A stretch of 64,000 nt of DNA. Source: Parabacteroides goldsteinii DSM 19448 = WAL 12034 (GTDB lineage: Bacteria; Bacteroidota; Bacteroidia; Bacteroidales; Tannerellaceae). Under the pieces are notes generated by a model, which saw nothing but the letters and a program-made list of their open reading frames with translations, did no database searches and was not told the origin of the DNA. Where the stretch lies: positions 62,001 to 126,000 of the forward strand of contig NZ_KQ033914.1 of assembly GCF_000969835.1 (NCBI RefSeq), written 5' to 3'. The translations under genes and the position numbers were made by a program. Below are positions 54,682-62,777 of this stretch, in pieces (position 1 is the stretch's first letter; each line of letters starts with the position of its first letter).

Positions 54682-55083
54682 ATGAATAAGATAGCAGTAT
54701 TCATTGTATTAATCATTTTAAATTGTTGCACAAGTATGGAAAAGAATAACGTAGCAAGAACCAATCTTCTTTCTATCCAATTGAAGGAAAAGCAAGGTTT
54801 ATCAAAAGTCGAAATTAAAAGAGTCGTTATTCCGCAAAGTGGAAAGGCTGAGTATCATTTACATCCTTGCTCAGTTGTGGGGCATGTTGTTTCAGGTACT
54901 TTATCGTTCCAGGTTGAAGGAGAAAAAGCTCAATTGCTAACAGGTGGAGAAGCATTTTACGAACCTAAGAATAAGCCGATACTGCATTTTGATAATGCAT
55001 CAGATTCCGAATCTTTAGTGTTCATTGCATACTATTTAATCGAAGAGTGTGAGGATTTAATAGTGTTATTACCTGAAAAGTAA
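54682..55083 (+). CDS. Cupin-domain lipoprotein
   Basis: 133 residues from the ATG at 54682. Signal peptide with lipobox LNCC gives a lipid-modified Cys near 16. A single cupin follows: KAEYHLHPCSVVGHVVSGTL and GGEAFYEPKNKPILHF. Possibly a periplasmic small-molecule binding or detoxifying protein. The upstream Crp/Fnr gene is its likely regulator by position only. Confidence 0.78.
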   Translation: MNKIAVFIVLIILNCCTSMEKNNVARTNLLSIQLKEKQGLSKVEIKRVVIPQSGKAEYHLHPCSVVGHVVSGTLSFQVEGEKAQLLTGGEAFYEPKNKPILHFDNASDSESLVFIAYYLIEECEDLIVLLPEK

Positions 55084-55131
55084 GCTCTCTTCGGATAATA
55101 ATTGTTTATTTTGCAATAAATACTCGTTATT

Positions 55132-55239
55132 ATGCCTGAAAGTATTTCGCAATTCTATAAAAGGATACAGCTTCGTCCTTCTCAACCGGATGCTATTTAT
55201 TCTAAGGAGAAACCCTACTTTAATATTTTCTCCCGGTAA
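55132..55239 (+). pseudogene. Short fragment resembling the N-terminus of an AraC-type regulator
   Basis: 35 codons (MPESISQFYKRIQLRPSQ ... PYFNIFSR) then a stop. The FYK...FNIF pattern recalls N-termini of AraC-family proteins in Bacteroidales, but nothing continues in another frame. Weak call. Confidence 0.3.
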
Positions 55240-55375
55240 TGTAATTTTGGAACAGTGGAATTCAGTTACAGAGTGTTTTATTCGGGAGGGAATTGAGCCT
55301 TAAAAAAATCCTCCCCGAATTACACACCTTGAAACCGCAGAATTCGGTGTATTTTTCCTATTGGATATAAAAGGA

Positions 55376-55408
55376 AAACCCCTGAACTCGCTTTGAATTC
55401 AGGGGTTT
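55376..55408. terminator. Terminator-like hairpin
   Basis: AAACCCCTGAA and TTCAGGGGTTT form an 11-bp stem; moderate T-richness follows. It is the only structured element I see in the 561-bp stretch 55084-55644 besides the AraC-like scrap and the integrase promoter region. Confidence 0.6.
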
Positions 55409-55561
55409 GCTTCATTTTTCTTCTTTAATAAGTGGTGCCACCAGCAATATTAAAGTTAAATTATCATCAATCGGCTTAAATCGCAATCAATATTAATATG
55501 TTGATAATAAAGCATATTAAACTATTTTGAATTTAGTCGGATAGCAGGAAATTCAAGAAAG

Positions 55562-55600
55562 ATAGTGACTATTATAGTGACTATTCAGGAAAAGTCACTA
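55562..55600. promoter_or_regulatory. Direct and inverted AGTGACTATT repeats upstream of the integrase
   Basis: ATAGTGACTATT occurs twice head to tail (55562-55573 and 55574-55585); AGTCACTA (55593-55600) is the inverted half. The repeats abut the -7 box at 55599-55606. They could be arm-type integrase sites or an operator. Confidence 0.5.
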
Positions 55601-55606
55601 ACTTTG
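55599..55606 (+). promoter_or_regulatory. -7 box for the integrase gene
   Basis: TAACTTTG, 39 bp upstream of the ATG at 55645, overlapping the inverted repeat half-site. Confidence 0.45.
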
Positions 55607-55644
55607 CAGTGTCAGATTCATAAGGGAATCAGACCTCGATTTAT

Positions 55645-57081
55645 ATGGCAAAATCTCTTTCCCGGTTCTTCATCCGCAAGCAGGACGAGAAGAACGAAAT
55701 AGCCACTCTTTTCTTTAGGGTGCAGAACAAGAAACATAAGGTTGACACTCTCTTCTCGTCTCAGATCCGCGTAAATGTGGCTGAATGGAGAGAGGCGTTA
55801 TCGTGTCCTGAAAAATGGATGCGTCACCAACGTGCGAATTTCAATCTGCATGATTCCCTCAACAGGATTGAGCTTGTTGTAAAGTCCGAGGTCGAAGGTA
55901 TGTCTTTCGACAAATCTCATGTCGAAGCGGAAATCCTTTCCATCGCCAATCCCAAGAAAGCAGAGGCAATAATGAAAGCCAAACGCGAGGAGGAAGAGCG
56001 TCAGCAAGAGGAACTGCGGATCAAGGCAGAGCAGGAACGACTGATAAAGGAAGGCATCGATGCTGAGCGTGCAAAAATATGGAATTTCCTTAACCGCTTC
56101 TGTGAAGAGATAAAGAGCGGTGCCAGACTGAACGGACATAACAGATATGCACCGGGGACAGTCAAGGCATGGTTCAGTTTTCGGAAACTCTATGACATGT
56201 TCGACAAAAAGCACCGTTTCACATGGTATCAGGTTGACCGTGCTTTCGTCACCAAGTTCCTTGCTTTTATGGAGAAGAACGATTACATGGTATCGGCGCA
56301 GAACAAGTATCTTGTCGATCTCCGCGCCATTGTCAATTACGCCTACCTTGACGGCATCCACAACAACGACCGCGCCATGCAATATTTCTCCAAGAAGAAA
56401 ATCGAGGATGGAGACAAGGCGATAGAAATTTACCTTACCGAAGCCGAGTTGCAGGCATTATACGAGATGCCATTGTCCGGCAAGCAGGATGAGGTGCGCG
56501 ACATATTTCTTGTGGGTTGCTACACCTGCCAGCGAGTGAGCGATTACAATGACATCGACAAAAATTGTTTCACAACAACCGCAAAGGGAACGCCCGTCAT
56601 ACGACTCGTCCAGAAGAAAACGCGCAACGAGGTAAAGATTCCGATAATGAATCCCAACCTCAGGGCTATCTGTGAGAAATACGCCTACAATCTTCCTTCG
56701 GTGGTTGATGTGATACTCAACCGTTACATAAAGGATATTCTGAGAAAGCTGTCTGAGACTATTCCGACACTCGGAAAGATGGTTACGACCAAGCTCACGA
56801 TGAAGCAGAAAAAATTGGTAGAAGATGGCAAACTCGTTGTTGAGCGTAACGACAAAGGTGAGGTAGTGATGCCCCGTTATGCCTGTGTCACCACCCACAC
56901 AGCTCGACGCAGTGGAATCACCAATATGTACCTCACCCACAAATACACCATCGTTCAGATGATGCACGTCAGCGGACATAAGACCCAAAAGACATTTATG
57001 GACTATATCAAGCTCTCATCTGATGAAATAGCCGATGAGATAGACGCCATCGCCAATCCGACAAAAGCGGATGTTTTCTGA
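55645..57081 (+). CDS. Tyrosine-family site-specific integrase
   Basis: 478 residues. N-terminal arm-binding/SAM-like domain (about 1-240) with a Lys/Glu-rich helix near 110-140. Catalytic residues: Arg297 (CQRVSD), His418 and Arg421 (HTARR), His441/His445 (HVSGH) and Tyr454 (FMDYIK), the expected R..HxxR..H..Y set. Typical of Bacteroidetes integrative and mobilisable elements. It marks the left end of the island that fills the rest of the window; no attachment site was identified. Confidence 0.93.
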   Translation: MAKSLSRFFIRKQDEKNEIATLFFRVQNKKHKVDTLFSSQIRVNVAEWREALSCPEKWMRHQRANFNLHDSLNRIELVVKSEVEGMSFDKSHVEAEILSIANPKKAEAIMKAKREEEERQQEELRIKAEQERLIKEGIDAERAKIWNFLNRFCEEIKSGARLNGHNRYAPGTVKAWFSFRKLYDMFDKKHRFTWYQVDRAFVTKFLAFMEKNDYMVSAQNKYLVDLRAIVNYAYLDGIHNNDRAMQYFSKKKIEDGDKAIEIYLTEAELQALYEMPLSGKQDEVRDIFLVGCYTCQRVSDYNDIDKNCFTTTAKGTPVIRLVQKKTRNEVKIPIMNPNLRAICEKYAYNLPSVVDVILNRYIKDILRKLSETIPTLGKMVTTKLTMKQKKLVEDGKLVVERNDKGEVVMPRYACVTTHTARRSGITNMYLTHKYTIVQMMHVSGHKTQKTFMDYIKLSSDEIADEIDAIANPTKADVF

Positions 57082-57123
57082 CACTTAAATCCTCACAGAT
57101 AGCTTACTATCCAAAATAAATTG

Positions 57124-57131
57124 TAATTTTG
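57124..57131 (+). promoter_or_regulatory. -7 box for the RhuM-like gene
   Basis: TAATTTTG, only 4 bp before the ATG at 57136, so the transcript would be nearly leaderless if used. Confidence 0.35.
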
Positions 57132-57135
57132 CTAT

Positions 57136-58152
57136 ATGAACGACCTTACAGCATCAAATATCGAGCGGCAAAACGTGTTGAACAACCGCTATGCTCTCCA
57201 GACCATCCAAGAAAACTTGGCTGTCGATGGCCTGCGGTATCACGATGAACTGCTATTTACCACGAAGATGGTTGCAGATTTCTATGGTGTTGATGAACGA
57301 ACGATTAAACGTTATATACAAGATCATGGTGACGAACTTCGTGCTAATGGATATTTTTTAAGTCAAGGTAAAGAGCTGAAAGATATTAAGATACAAATTG
57401 GTGATGACATAAATGTCCCTACCAAAACGACCATTATGTCGTTCTTTACATTCCGGGCATTCCTGAACATCGGAATGCTTCTCACGGAGAGCGAAAGGGC
57501 CAAACAACTCCGCACTCGCATACTTGATATTGTAATTGCAACAATCAACGGTCGTGCCGGAGGTGGCACCAAGTATATCAACTGGCGTGACCGTGATTAT
57601 CTTCCAACAGCGATAAAGAGCGAGAATTATCGCAAGAACTTCACTCAAGCTGTCGGCAAGTATGTGGATGGGCTTCCCACCTATAAGTACGAGCAGATAA
57701 CCGACTTGATATATAAAGCAGTGTTCCGGGAAAATGCAAAGGAATATCGCGTTGTCCTTCGTCTGCAAAACGAGGAGAACGTGCGTCACACGCTCTATGC
57801 CGAAGTTCTACTATGCATATCCTCATTTGAGAATGGCGTGGCTCATCAGATAGAGAAGCGATATTCTGAGAACGGGAACAAATTGTTGACCATCGAAGAG
57901 GTAAAGGCAATCATTGATGATTTGGCTGCTGCTCCTATGATGGAGCCGTTCATCAATGATGCAAGATCGAAGATGGCATCTCGTGATGTTGCGTTCCGCG
58001 ATGCTTGGCACGTAAATCTGGCAGAGTACCTTCGTGCGGTTACTCCCGACGAGTTCGACAAGTTTATAGGCGATGCGTCGATAGACTTCGACAATATTCT
58101 TGAAGCCAACCGCGAAGTCCTAAAACGTCTAAAGCAAGCCGAGGATGAATGA
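57136..58152 (+). CDS. RhuM-like DNA-binding protein, putative antitoxin
   Basis: 338 residues. FTTKMVADFYGVDERTIKRY is an HTH-like segment near 44-63. TTIMSFFTFRAFLNIGMLL and ILDIVIATINGRAGGGTKYI match the RhuM/virulence family N-terminal domain. The C-terminal half is helical. Genes of this type precede Doc/Fic toxins; here the Doc ATG lies inside its last codons (58145 versus stop at 58152), implying coupling. DNA-binding and antitoxin action are inferred from context. Confidence 0.78.
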   Translation: MNDLTASNIERQNVLNNRYALQTIQENLAVDGLRYHDELLFTTKMVADFYGVDERTIKRYIQDHGDELRANGYFLSQGKELKDIKIQIGDDINVPTKTTIMSFFTFRAFLNIGMLLTESERAKQLRTRILDIVIATINGRAGGGTKYINWRDRDYLPTAIKSENYRKNFTQAVGKYVDGLPTYKYEQITDLIYKAVFRENAKEYRVVLRLQNEENVRHTLYAEVLLCISSFENGVAHQIEKRYSENGNKLLTIEEVKAIIDDLAAAPMMEPFINDARSKMASRDVAFRDAWHVNLAEYLRAVTPDEFDKFIGDASIDFDNILEANREVLKRLKQAEDE

Positions 58153-58606
58153 GGGACTGAAATACATCGACTACGATGAGGCGTTGGTGGTTTACAGCAA
58201 GACTGTGGCAGCCAGCGGTGGCGGTCTGCAAGGCGTAAAGGATGAAGGAGGAATCCGCAAGGTACTTGATTTCGTGCAGAACGACCTGTATTATCCGACA
58301 TTCGTAGAAAAGCTGACATATCTTGTCTTCGGCTTATGCACTGGGCATTATTTCGAAGACTCTAACAAGCGAGTGGCATTGACAATCGGTGTATGGTTTC
58401 TCGTGCATAACGGCTACTATTGGCACGCCTACAACTTTATGCAGTGCATGGAGGCAATCATTTACCACGTTGCCGCCGGACGCATTGACAAAGACCTGCT
58501 CCAACGCATCATCACCTGTTACATGGCAAACGAGGACTACCCCGAATCCCTCAAACTCGAAATAATCCACGCTATTGAGAATAAAGGAATAGGTATTAAT
58601 GAATAA
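58145..58606 (+). CDS. Doc-type toxin (death on curing)
   Basis: 153 residues. The Doc/Fic motif is HYFEDSNKR at 68-76, matching HxFxxANKR of Doc proteins that phosphorylate EF-Tu rather than AMPylate. GGLQGVKDEGGIRKVLDFVQ at 27-45 is the usual start of the Doc core. Overlaps the RhuM-like gene by 8 bp. The motif residues look intact, so it may be active. Confidence 0.88.
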   Translation: MNEGLKYIDYDEALVVYSKTVAASGGGLQGVKDEGGIRKVLDFVQNDLYYPTFVEKLTYLVFGLCTGHYFEDSNKRVALTIGVWFLVHNGYYWHAYNFMQCMEAIIYHVAAGRIDKDLLQRIITCYMANEDYPESLKLEIIHAIENKGIGINE

Positions 58607-58614
58607 ATTGTATC

Positions 58615-59607
58615 ATGAACAGTTTTTGGACATCTCCAACATTTAATCTTCTTTCGATATTAGTTACAATCGTTGCGATTGTATTTATCGGATTGAAATA
58701 TGGGACATCGCTTAAAGATAAACGGTTGCATTTAGGTTATATATGCGGTGTTTGTATATTTCTTATTGTTGAGCTCGCAACGTATATATGCATACAAAGT
58801 GACCACTCGGCAGATATCGTATCATACATTTCCTTTGCTTCAACTCTTTCGTCATTAATCCTTTCCGTAGTCGCAATAATTTATGCAATCGTGTCTAACA
58901 ATAAAGGTGAAGTACAATATGGCAAGATTGACACCGCATCTTCAAAAATAACCGACTCCCTTTCTGAATTTTCAAAAAAATCAGATGAATTGACGCAAGG
59001 TCTATCAGATGTTTTAGATCGCCTATCTGAAGTTAGAAGTATTTCAATTGAGACGCGAGAACAGGTTAGCAGAATGAATAGTGATGAATTTAGAAATCCG
59101 AAGGATTCACAATCAAACATCACACAGAATCTTCCACAATCATCAACAACTACTGATAATGTAAATAGCGAAAAGTCAGAGTCTGCAGAACACAATGATG
59201 AAAATATAGATGAGAAAATAAATAAAGCTTCTCAAGATACGATTGATAGAGTTGTCTTTAATTTTGTGAATGCCGGATCCTTTATTGGAAATCTCGCATT
59301 ATTGGCGTGTATATATTCTCATGACACAAACAAACCATTTAATGCTTCGGATATCTTTCCTCCATCAAATCAAGATTATGAGATGTATATTTTTGGTTAT
59401 ATAATAGCTTCTTCTGCCTTAGGTGTTGTTTATGCTCAAAATATAAATGGAAGATTTCAAGTGATAAATTATTATGCCCTTATAAAACTCATATTAGAGC
59501 GAAATATTCAAGCCTATTTAACTCGCCCAAATGATCCGGCGCAACCTTACAATAAGGAAGCTTACGATTTTATGCGAAGCTATTTTGGTTTGGCAGAAAA
59601 CAAGTAG
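58615..59607 (+). CDS. Unrecognised membrane protein with coiled coil, next to the toxin-antitoxin pair
   Basis: 330 residues, starting 8 bp after the toxin stop. Three hydrophobic segments at about 10-30, 39-62 and 73-98 are followed by a coiled coil (about 115-160, SDSLSEF... LSEVRSISIETREQVSRMNS) and a Ser/Asn/Glu-rich linker. The C-terminal domain (about 205-330) is helical with possible hydrophobic helices. No family recognised. Its position suggests co-expression with the TA pair. AT-richer than its neighbours. Confidence 0.6.
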   Translation: MNSFWTSPTFNLLSILVTIVAIVFIGLKYGTSLKDKRLHLGYICGVCIFLIVELATYICIQSDHSADIVSYISFASTLSSLILSVVAIIYAIVSNNKGEVQYGKIDTASSKITDSLSEFSKKSDELTQGLSDVLDRLSEVRSISIETREQVSRMNSDEFRNPKDSQSNITQNLPQSSTTTDNVNSEKSESAEHNDENIDEKINKASQDTIDRVVFNFVNAGSFIGNLALLACIYSHDTNKPFNASDIFPPSNQDYEMYIFGYIIASSALGVVYAQNINGRFQVINYYALIKLILERNIQAYLTRPNDPAQPYNKEAYDFMRSYFGLAENK

Positions 59608-59652
59608 GATATTTTTTATTTACCGAATCTTATCTAAATTCACTGCAATACA

Positions 59653-59698
59653 AAAGAATCTGTATACTCCTTTACCATCACAAGCATACAGATTCTTT
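59653..59698. terminator. Long hairpin terminator between convergent genes
   Basis: AAAGAATCTGTAT (59653-59665) and ATACAGATTCTTT (59686-59698) form a perfect 13-bp stem, with AT-rich flanks on both sides. It sits between the membrane-protein gene and the recombinase remnant. Confidence 0.7.
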
Positions 59699-59704
59699 CT
59701 AATT

Positions 59705-59983
59705 TTACCAAGTAATCACTTTATCAACGATTTCTTGTTGCTCGGTAGAGCTGCGGTGCAGGTAGATGCGTGTGGTTTCGATGCTTTCGTGTTCCATAAG
59801 GTCGGCAAGGAGAGAGATGTTGTTGAACTTTTCGAGAAAGTTCTTGGTGAAGTGATGTCGCAATGATAGATGTTCCGGAGCATCCACATTAGAAAATTCA
59901 ATCCAGACTTCCAACGGAATGGGAATCAGATTAGACAATCCTAGGACTGAGAAGAAGATCGAATTCGTATCGAATTTTATCAT
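59705..59983 (-). pseudogene. C-terminal remnant of a tyrosine recombinase
   Basis: Only the last part of a recombinase remains: HLSLRHHFTKNFLEKFN (His/Arg box), then LADLMEHESIETTRIYLHRS with the catalytic Tyr and a typical EQQEIVDKVITW end. Upstream sequence does not continue the fold, so the gene is truncated. The residues before about 30 look unrelated. Confidence 0.8.
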
Positions 59984-59995
59984 CCATTAAGGCTG

Positions 59996-60100
59996 ATGCA
60001 GAAAAAGCATGGCGGAAAATGTCGCCTCAATCCAAAGGAGAGAGAGGCTGATGAATTTCTAACGACACACTTATTTCTCCTTAAAAATGGCAAATTGTGA
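59996..60100 (+). CDS. Tiny hypothetical ORF
   Basis: 34 codons (MQKKHGGKCRLNPKEREADE ...). Frame can be read further upstream to about 59951 without an ATG. Its stop overlaps the next tiny ORF's ATG (TGATG), which hints at real translation. Not recognised; may be decayed. Confidence 0.25.
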   Translation: MQKKHGGKCRLNPKEREADEFLTTHLFLLKNGKL

Positions 60101-60267
60101 TGTCTGCCAAACCATACAGTCTTTCCCCTCATGTCGTGATTCATACAATCGCTAAAGAAGCAGAGAAAAACGGCATAAGTGCATTAATCGCAGTAGCCCG
60201 CTACAAGCACGAAACTCGCTGCTACAACATTCGTGGCTATCGGTCACCTAAAATTACAGGGTTATAA
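60100..60267 (+). CDS. Tiny hypothetical ORF
   Basis: 55 codons (MSAKPYSLSPHVVIHTIAKE ... RSPKITGL), coupled to the preceding ORF by TGATG. Mildly basic, no recognised motif. Likely an island remnant or small accessory gene. Confidence 0.3.
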   Translation: MSAKPYSLSPHVVIHTIAKEAEKNGISALIAVARYKHETRCYNIRGYRSPKITGL

Positions 60268-60269
60268 AA

Positions 60270-60288
60270 CTGCGACAAGCTGTCGCAG
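60270..60288. repeat. Perfect 8-bp stem hairpin
   Basis: CTGCGACA (60270-60277) and TGTCGCAG (60281-60288) with a 3-nt loop, just after the 55-codon ORF. Its GC-rich stem stands out. Terminator or mobile-element structure. Confidence 0.55.
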
Positions 60289-60360
60289 ATATAATAAGCG
60301 ATTTAAGAAATTCAAAAGAGGGTGAATTCTAAGTCCTCTCCAAACAATATCTATAAAATC

Positions 60361-60405
60361 TTACCCAAGTTTACGAACATTAACGTATCCTTGGGTAAGT
60401 TCGTA
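60361..60405. repeat. Two overlapping inverted repeats that could form alternative hairpins
   Basis: TTACCCAAG (60361-60369) pairs with CTTGGGTAA (60390-60398); TACGAAC (60372-60378) pairs with GTTCGTA (60399-60405). The two stems overlap in space and exclude each other. Lies in the 499-bp gap 59984-60482 shared with the tiny ORFs. Confidence 0.5.
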
Positions 60406-60482
60406 TATAGACATAATTACTCTTCAGAAGTGTATAGCTACTTCCTAAATCTAAGATGTTTTCGAAATTAAGGGCCTTTTTA

Positions 60483-61478
60483 TTATACGACTAATGTTAC
60501 AAATGGAGTCTGTCTTCGTATCACAGCAAAAGACCTTGCTATGATTTTGGCTCTTACAGCATTGATTACAGATGCTTTATGTTTCCCCTCCGCTATTTTC
60601 CTTTTATAATATGCTTTCATCTGCGGATCCCAAGAGATGGCAGTAATAGCTGCCCGGGTAAGGTACACTTTTACTTCTTTGTTAGCCAATGGAGAAGTCT
60701 GCGTTTTTCCCCGTATGGAAATACCTGAAGTATGTTCAAAGGGAGCAACCCCGCAATAACAAGCAAACTTCCTTGGGTTGTCAAATCTTTGAAAATTGTT
60801 AGTAACACACAGTAATACAATGGCATTGATTATCCCTACACCTTTTATACTTCTTAATAACAAGTAGTTTGTGCAAAGAGAACAACTAGCGGCTATTAGT
60901 TGCTCCATAGCCTCTTCCACCTGCAGGATCTTTTCTTTTATCGACTTGAGCTGCTCTTCCAAAAAAGAAATGGAGTCTGTCACATCAGCCAACTTGGCCA
61001 TCTGGGAGAATGTTTCCAATAACTTTATGCTTGATACTTTTTGCTTGACCAAATTGTCACGTATAATAATCCATCCCCGCAGTCTCACCAAGTCTTTGTC
61101 AGGCAATTTGTATAACTCTAGTTTTCGATAGTGTAATACCGCATAGTTCGCTATTCTTTTAGCGTCAATGCGGTCATTTTTGCCTCGTTGCAAGCCTATG
61201 GACTTCTTGATGGTCAACGGGCAAACCAAAGCTAGGGAAAAACCCATAGAGGCACTGGAAACAGATAACTCTGTGACATAACTTCCCATGTTTTCAGCAC
61301 AGAACAAGAGTTTGGATAAAGAGAGATGATAACCTGCTATCCAATCTAATAAAGATTGGATCCCTTCTGAAGTGTTATCAAAAGACTTGTGAGACAACTC
61401 TTTTTCGTCCGCAGACATTAAGGATGCATCGAAAGTTTTTTTCCCTACATCAAGACCTACAAAATGAGAATAATTCAT
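60483..61478 (-). CDS. IS110-family transposase
   Basis: 331 residues. N-terminal DEDD-type RuvC-like domain: GLDVGKKTFDASL with the first Asp, then RIANYAVLHYRKLELYK. C-terminal Transposase_20 domain: SIKGVGIINAIVLLC, then CGVAPFEHTSGISIRGKT with the Ser used for DNA cleavage. Complete length, so it may be active. IS110 enzymes recombine at sites chosen by an RNA encoded in the element's non-coding end. Confidence 0.92.
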   Translation of the reverse strand: MNYSHFVGLDVGKKTFDASLMSADEKELSHKSFDNTSEGIQSLLDWIAGYHLSLSKLLFCAENMGSYVTELSVSSASMGFSLALVCPLTIKKSIGLQRGKNDRIDAKRIANYAVLHYRKLELYKLPDKDLVRLRGWIIIRDNLVKQKVSSIKLLETFSQMAKLADVTDSISFLEEQLKSIKEKILQVEEAMEQLIAASCSLCTNYLLLRSIKGVGIINAIVLLCVTNNFQRFDNPRKFACYCGVAPFEHTSGISIRGKTQTSPLANKEVKVYLTRAAITAISWDPQMKAYYKRKIAEGKHKASVINAVRAKIIARSFAVIRRQTPFVTLVV

Positions 61479-61507
61479 AACTTTGTATTTACAGTATTAA
61501 ACATGAA

Positions 61508-61650
61508 GGAGAAACAGCTAATACATTTATTAGGTCGTGAGCCTACAATTCTAACTGGCTAGGTTCTCCAATTAAGAGAGTTGCAGTCTGATTCAGCCCA
61601 TAGTCATTTAAGACTAGTGTCAAAGTTAGTTCACTGCAACTCTTCTTTTC
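61508..61650 (-). ncRNA. Putative IS110 bridge RNA
   Basis: Upstream of the transposase on the minus strand. Stem B: GAGTTGCAGT (61578-61587) pairs with ACTGCAACTC (61633-61642), enclosing TAGTC/GACTA (61601-61605 with 61612-61616). Stem A: GGAGAA (61508-61513) with TTCTCC (61564-61569), enclosing TAGG/CCTA (61531-61534 with 61542-61545). Two successive stem-loops with internal loops match the target- and donor-binding loop plan. The 61526-61534 word TTTATTAGG recurs at 61668-61676 near the presumed left end. Confidence 0.55.
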
Positions 61651-61689
61651 AAATATACACTTATATTTTTATTAGGATATTTAATACTG

Positions 61690-61697
61690 CAAATGTA
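61690..61697 (-). promoter_or_regulatory. -7 box that could drive the IS110 bridge RNA
   Basis: TACATTTG on the minus strand, just outside the presumed left end of the element and about 50 bp before stem B. Confidence 0.4.
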
Positions 61698-61728
61698 AAT
61701 GTGTCAAAACTCCTTTTTTGAAAAAATC

Positions 61729-61758
61729 ACCCCTGCTACAGCTATCTGTGACAGGGGT
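61729..61758 (-). terminator. Terminator for the tail-anchored coiled-coil gene
   Basis: ACCCCTG (61729-61735) and CAGGGGT (61752-61758) form the stem; on the minus strand it is followed by GATTTTTTC. It lies 130 bp past the gene's stop. The remainder of 61699-61890 shows nothing else. Confidence 0.7.
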
Positions 61759-61890
61759 AAATCTTTCTATTTGGGTATTAATTTGTGCATCTTAACTATA
61801 TTGAATAGGCTCCAGTATAATGACTAGATGCTTTTTTATCCTATGTGGCAACAGACGTATAAAGGTTAACAACCCCTATAAATAGATGCT

Positions 61891-62763
61891 CTATCTTACA
61901 AACATCAGTAGCATTATTAGGAGCAAGCCTATGGTGTTTATTATTCCAAGAATTTTGATCATGTTGGCAGTTTTTCTTACGCCATCGACTTTTACGTCAA
62001 GCATATTCATTCTAGAATCGAGGTTCGTCAACACGTTTTTGACACTATTGTGAATTTGCTCTTCAGTGGATTTTTGTTGCTTCTGTAAATCGCTAACCAC
62101 ATCCAAGGAATGCTGAAGACTTTTAATGCCAGAATCTTGTTCTGCATGTAAAGATTTCAGTTCATCAGATATCTGGTTGAGAATCCGGGTATGATTATAT
62201 CCTGTGGATTTAAGTCCTTCGGAAATCTTGCTAAGAACAACATCTTGCTCTTTTTGAGAATCATTGAGTTGAGATTCCAATGTTGATATATCCGCTTTAA
62301 GCGATGTTACAGATTCTGTCGCCTTTATTAGCGCAACATGAATCTTTGACAGCTCCGTTATGCTCGATCTAAAATCCGAGTTGTTTTTTTCGTAGGTCGC
62401 TGATAGGGCAACAGTCTCAGTCGAGAATTTATTCCTGACTTCAGTAATTTTTTCGGCGAACCGTACAATAACGTTATTGCATTGGTCTACAAACGAATCA
62501 TGTACGTTTAATAATTGAGCTTTTATAATCTCAACTGATTTATTCGCTTCGTCCGACAAGGATGTTTGTCCCTCATCAAGTGCATTTGATATTGAGTTGA
62601 GAGAGCTAACTACTTTATGAAACTCAGCAACGAATGATCGTATTTCCTGCTGAACTTCTTTATACGATTGTGTAGTCTGCTCTACGAGAAGTCTTGCCGA
62701 GGCAACTTCTTGCAGTTCAGATTCAAGGCGAGAAAGACTCGCCAGTATTTCCTGTGGGGTCAT
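61891..62763 (-). CDS. Coiled-coil protein with C-terminal membrane anchor
   Basis: 290 residues from the ATG at 62763 (MTPQEILASL); the longer frame would overlap the upstream gene. Almost the whole protein (about 5-245) is predicted coiled coil (SKIHVALIKATESVTSLKAD, ISTLESQLNDSQKEQDVVLS). The last 25 residues are hydrophobic (MIKILGIINTIGLLLIMLLM). No enzymatic motif. Fifteen bases after the larger gene, so co-transcribed. A membrane-anchored partner of a nucleic-acid enzyme is possible. Confidence 0.65.
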   Translation of the reverse strand: MTPQEILASLSRLESELQEVASARLLVEQTTQSYKEVQQEIRSFVAEFHKVVSSLNSISNALDEGQTSLSDEANKSVEIIKAQLLNVHDSFVDQCNNVIVRFAEKITEVRNKFSTETVALSATYEKNNSDFRSSITELSKIHVALIKATESVTSLKADISTLESQLNDSQKEQDVVLSKISEGLKSTGYNHTRILNQISDELKSLHAEQDSGIKSLQHSLDVVSDLQKQQKSTEEQIHNSVKNVLTNLDSRMNMLDVKVDGVRKTANMIKILGIINTIGLLLIMLLMFVR

Positions 62764-62777
62764 ATGTGGTTTATCTT

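Larger units (their letters stand above)
60483..61676 (-). mobile_element. IS110-family insertion sequence (approximate bounds)
   Basis: Contains one transposase gene and a roughly 200-bp upstream non-coding end with stem-loops. IS110 elements lack terminal inverted repeats, so ends cannot be fixed by eye; the left end is probably near 61670-61680 and the right end somewhere in 60430-60482. Confidence 0.6.

Noticed and set aside
55440..55560. tRNA or tmRNA gene as integration target of the element
   Set aside because: GTGGTGCCACCAG caught the eye, but no cloverleaf or T-loop sequence could be assembled around it.
55798..56382. 194-codon open frame on the minus strand inside the integrase gene
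   Set aside because: It is the complement of a well-conserved integrase with intact catalytic residues; the translated sequence has no family features and no promoter.
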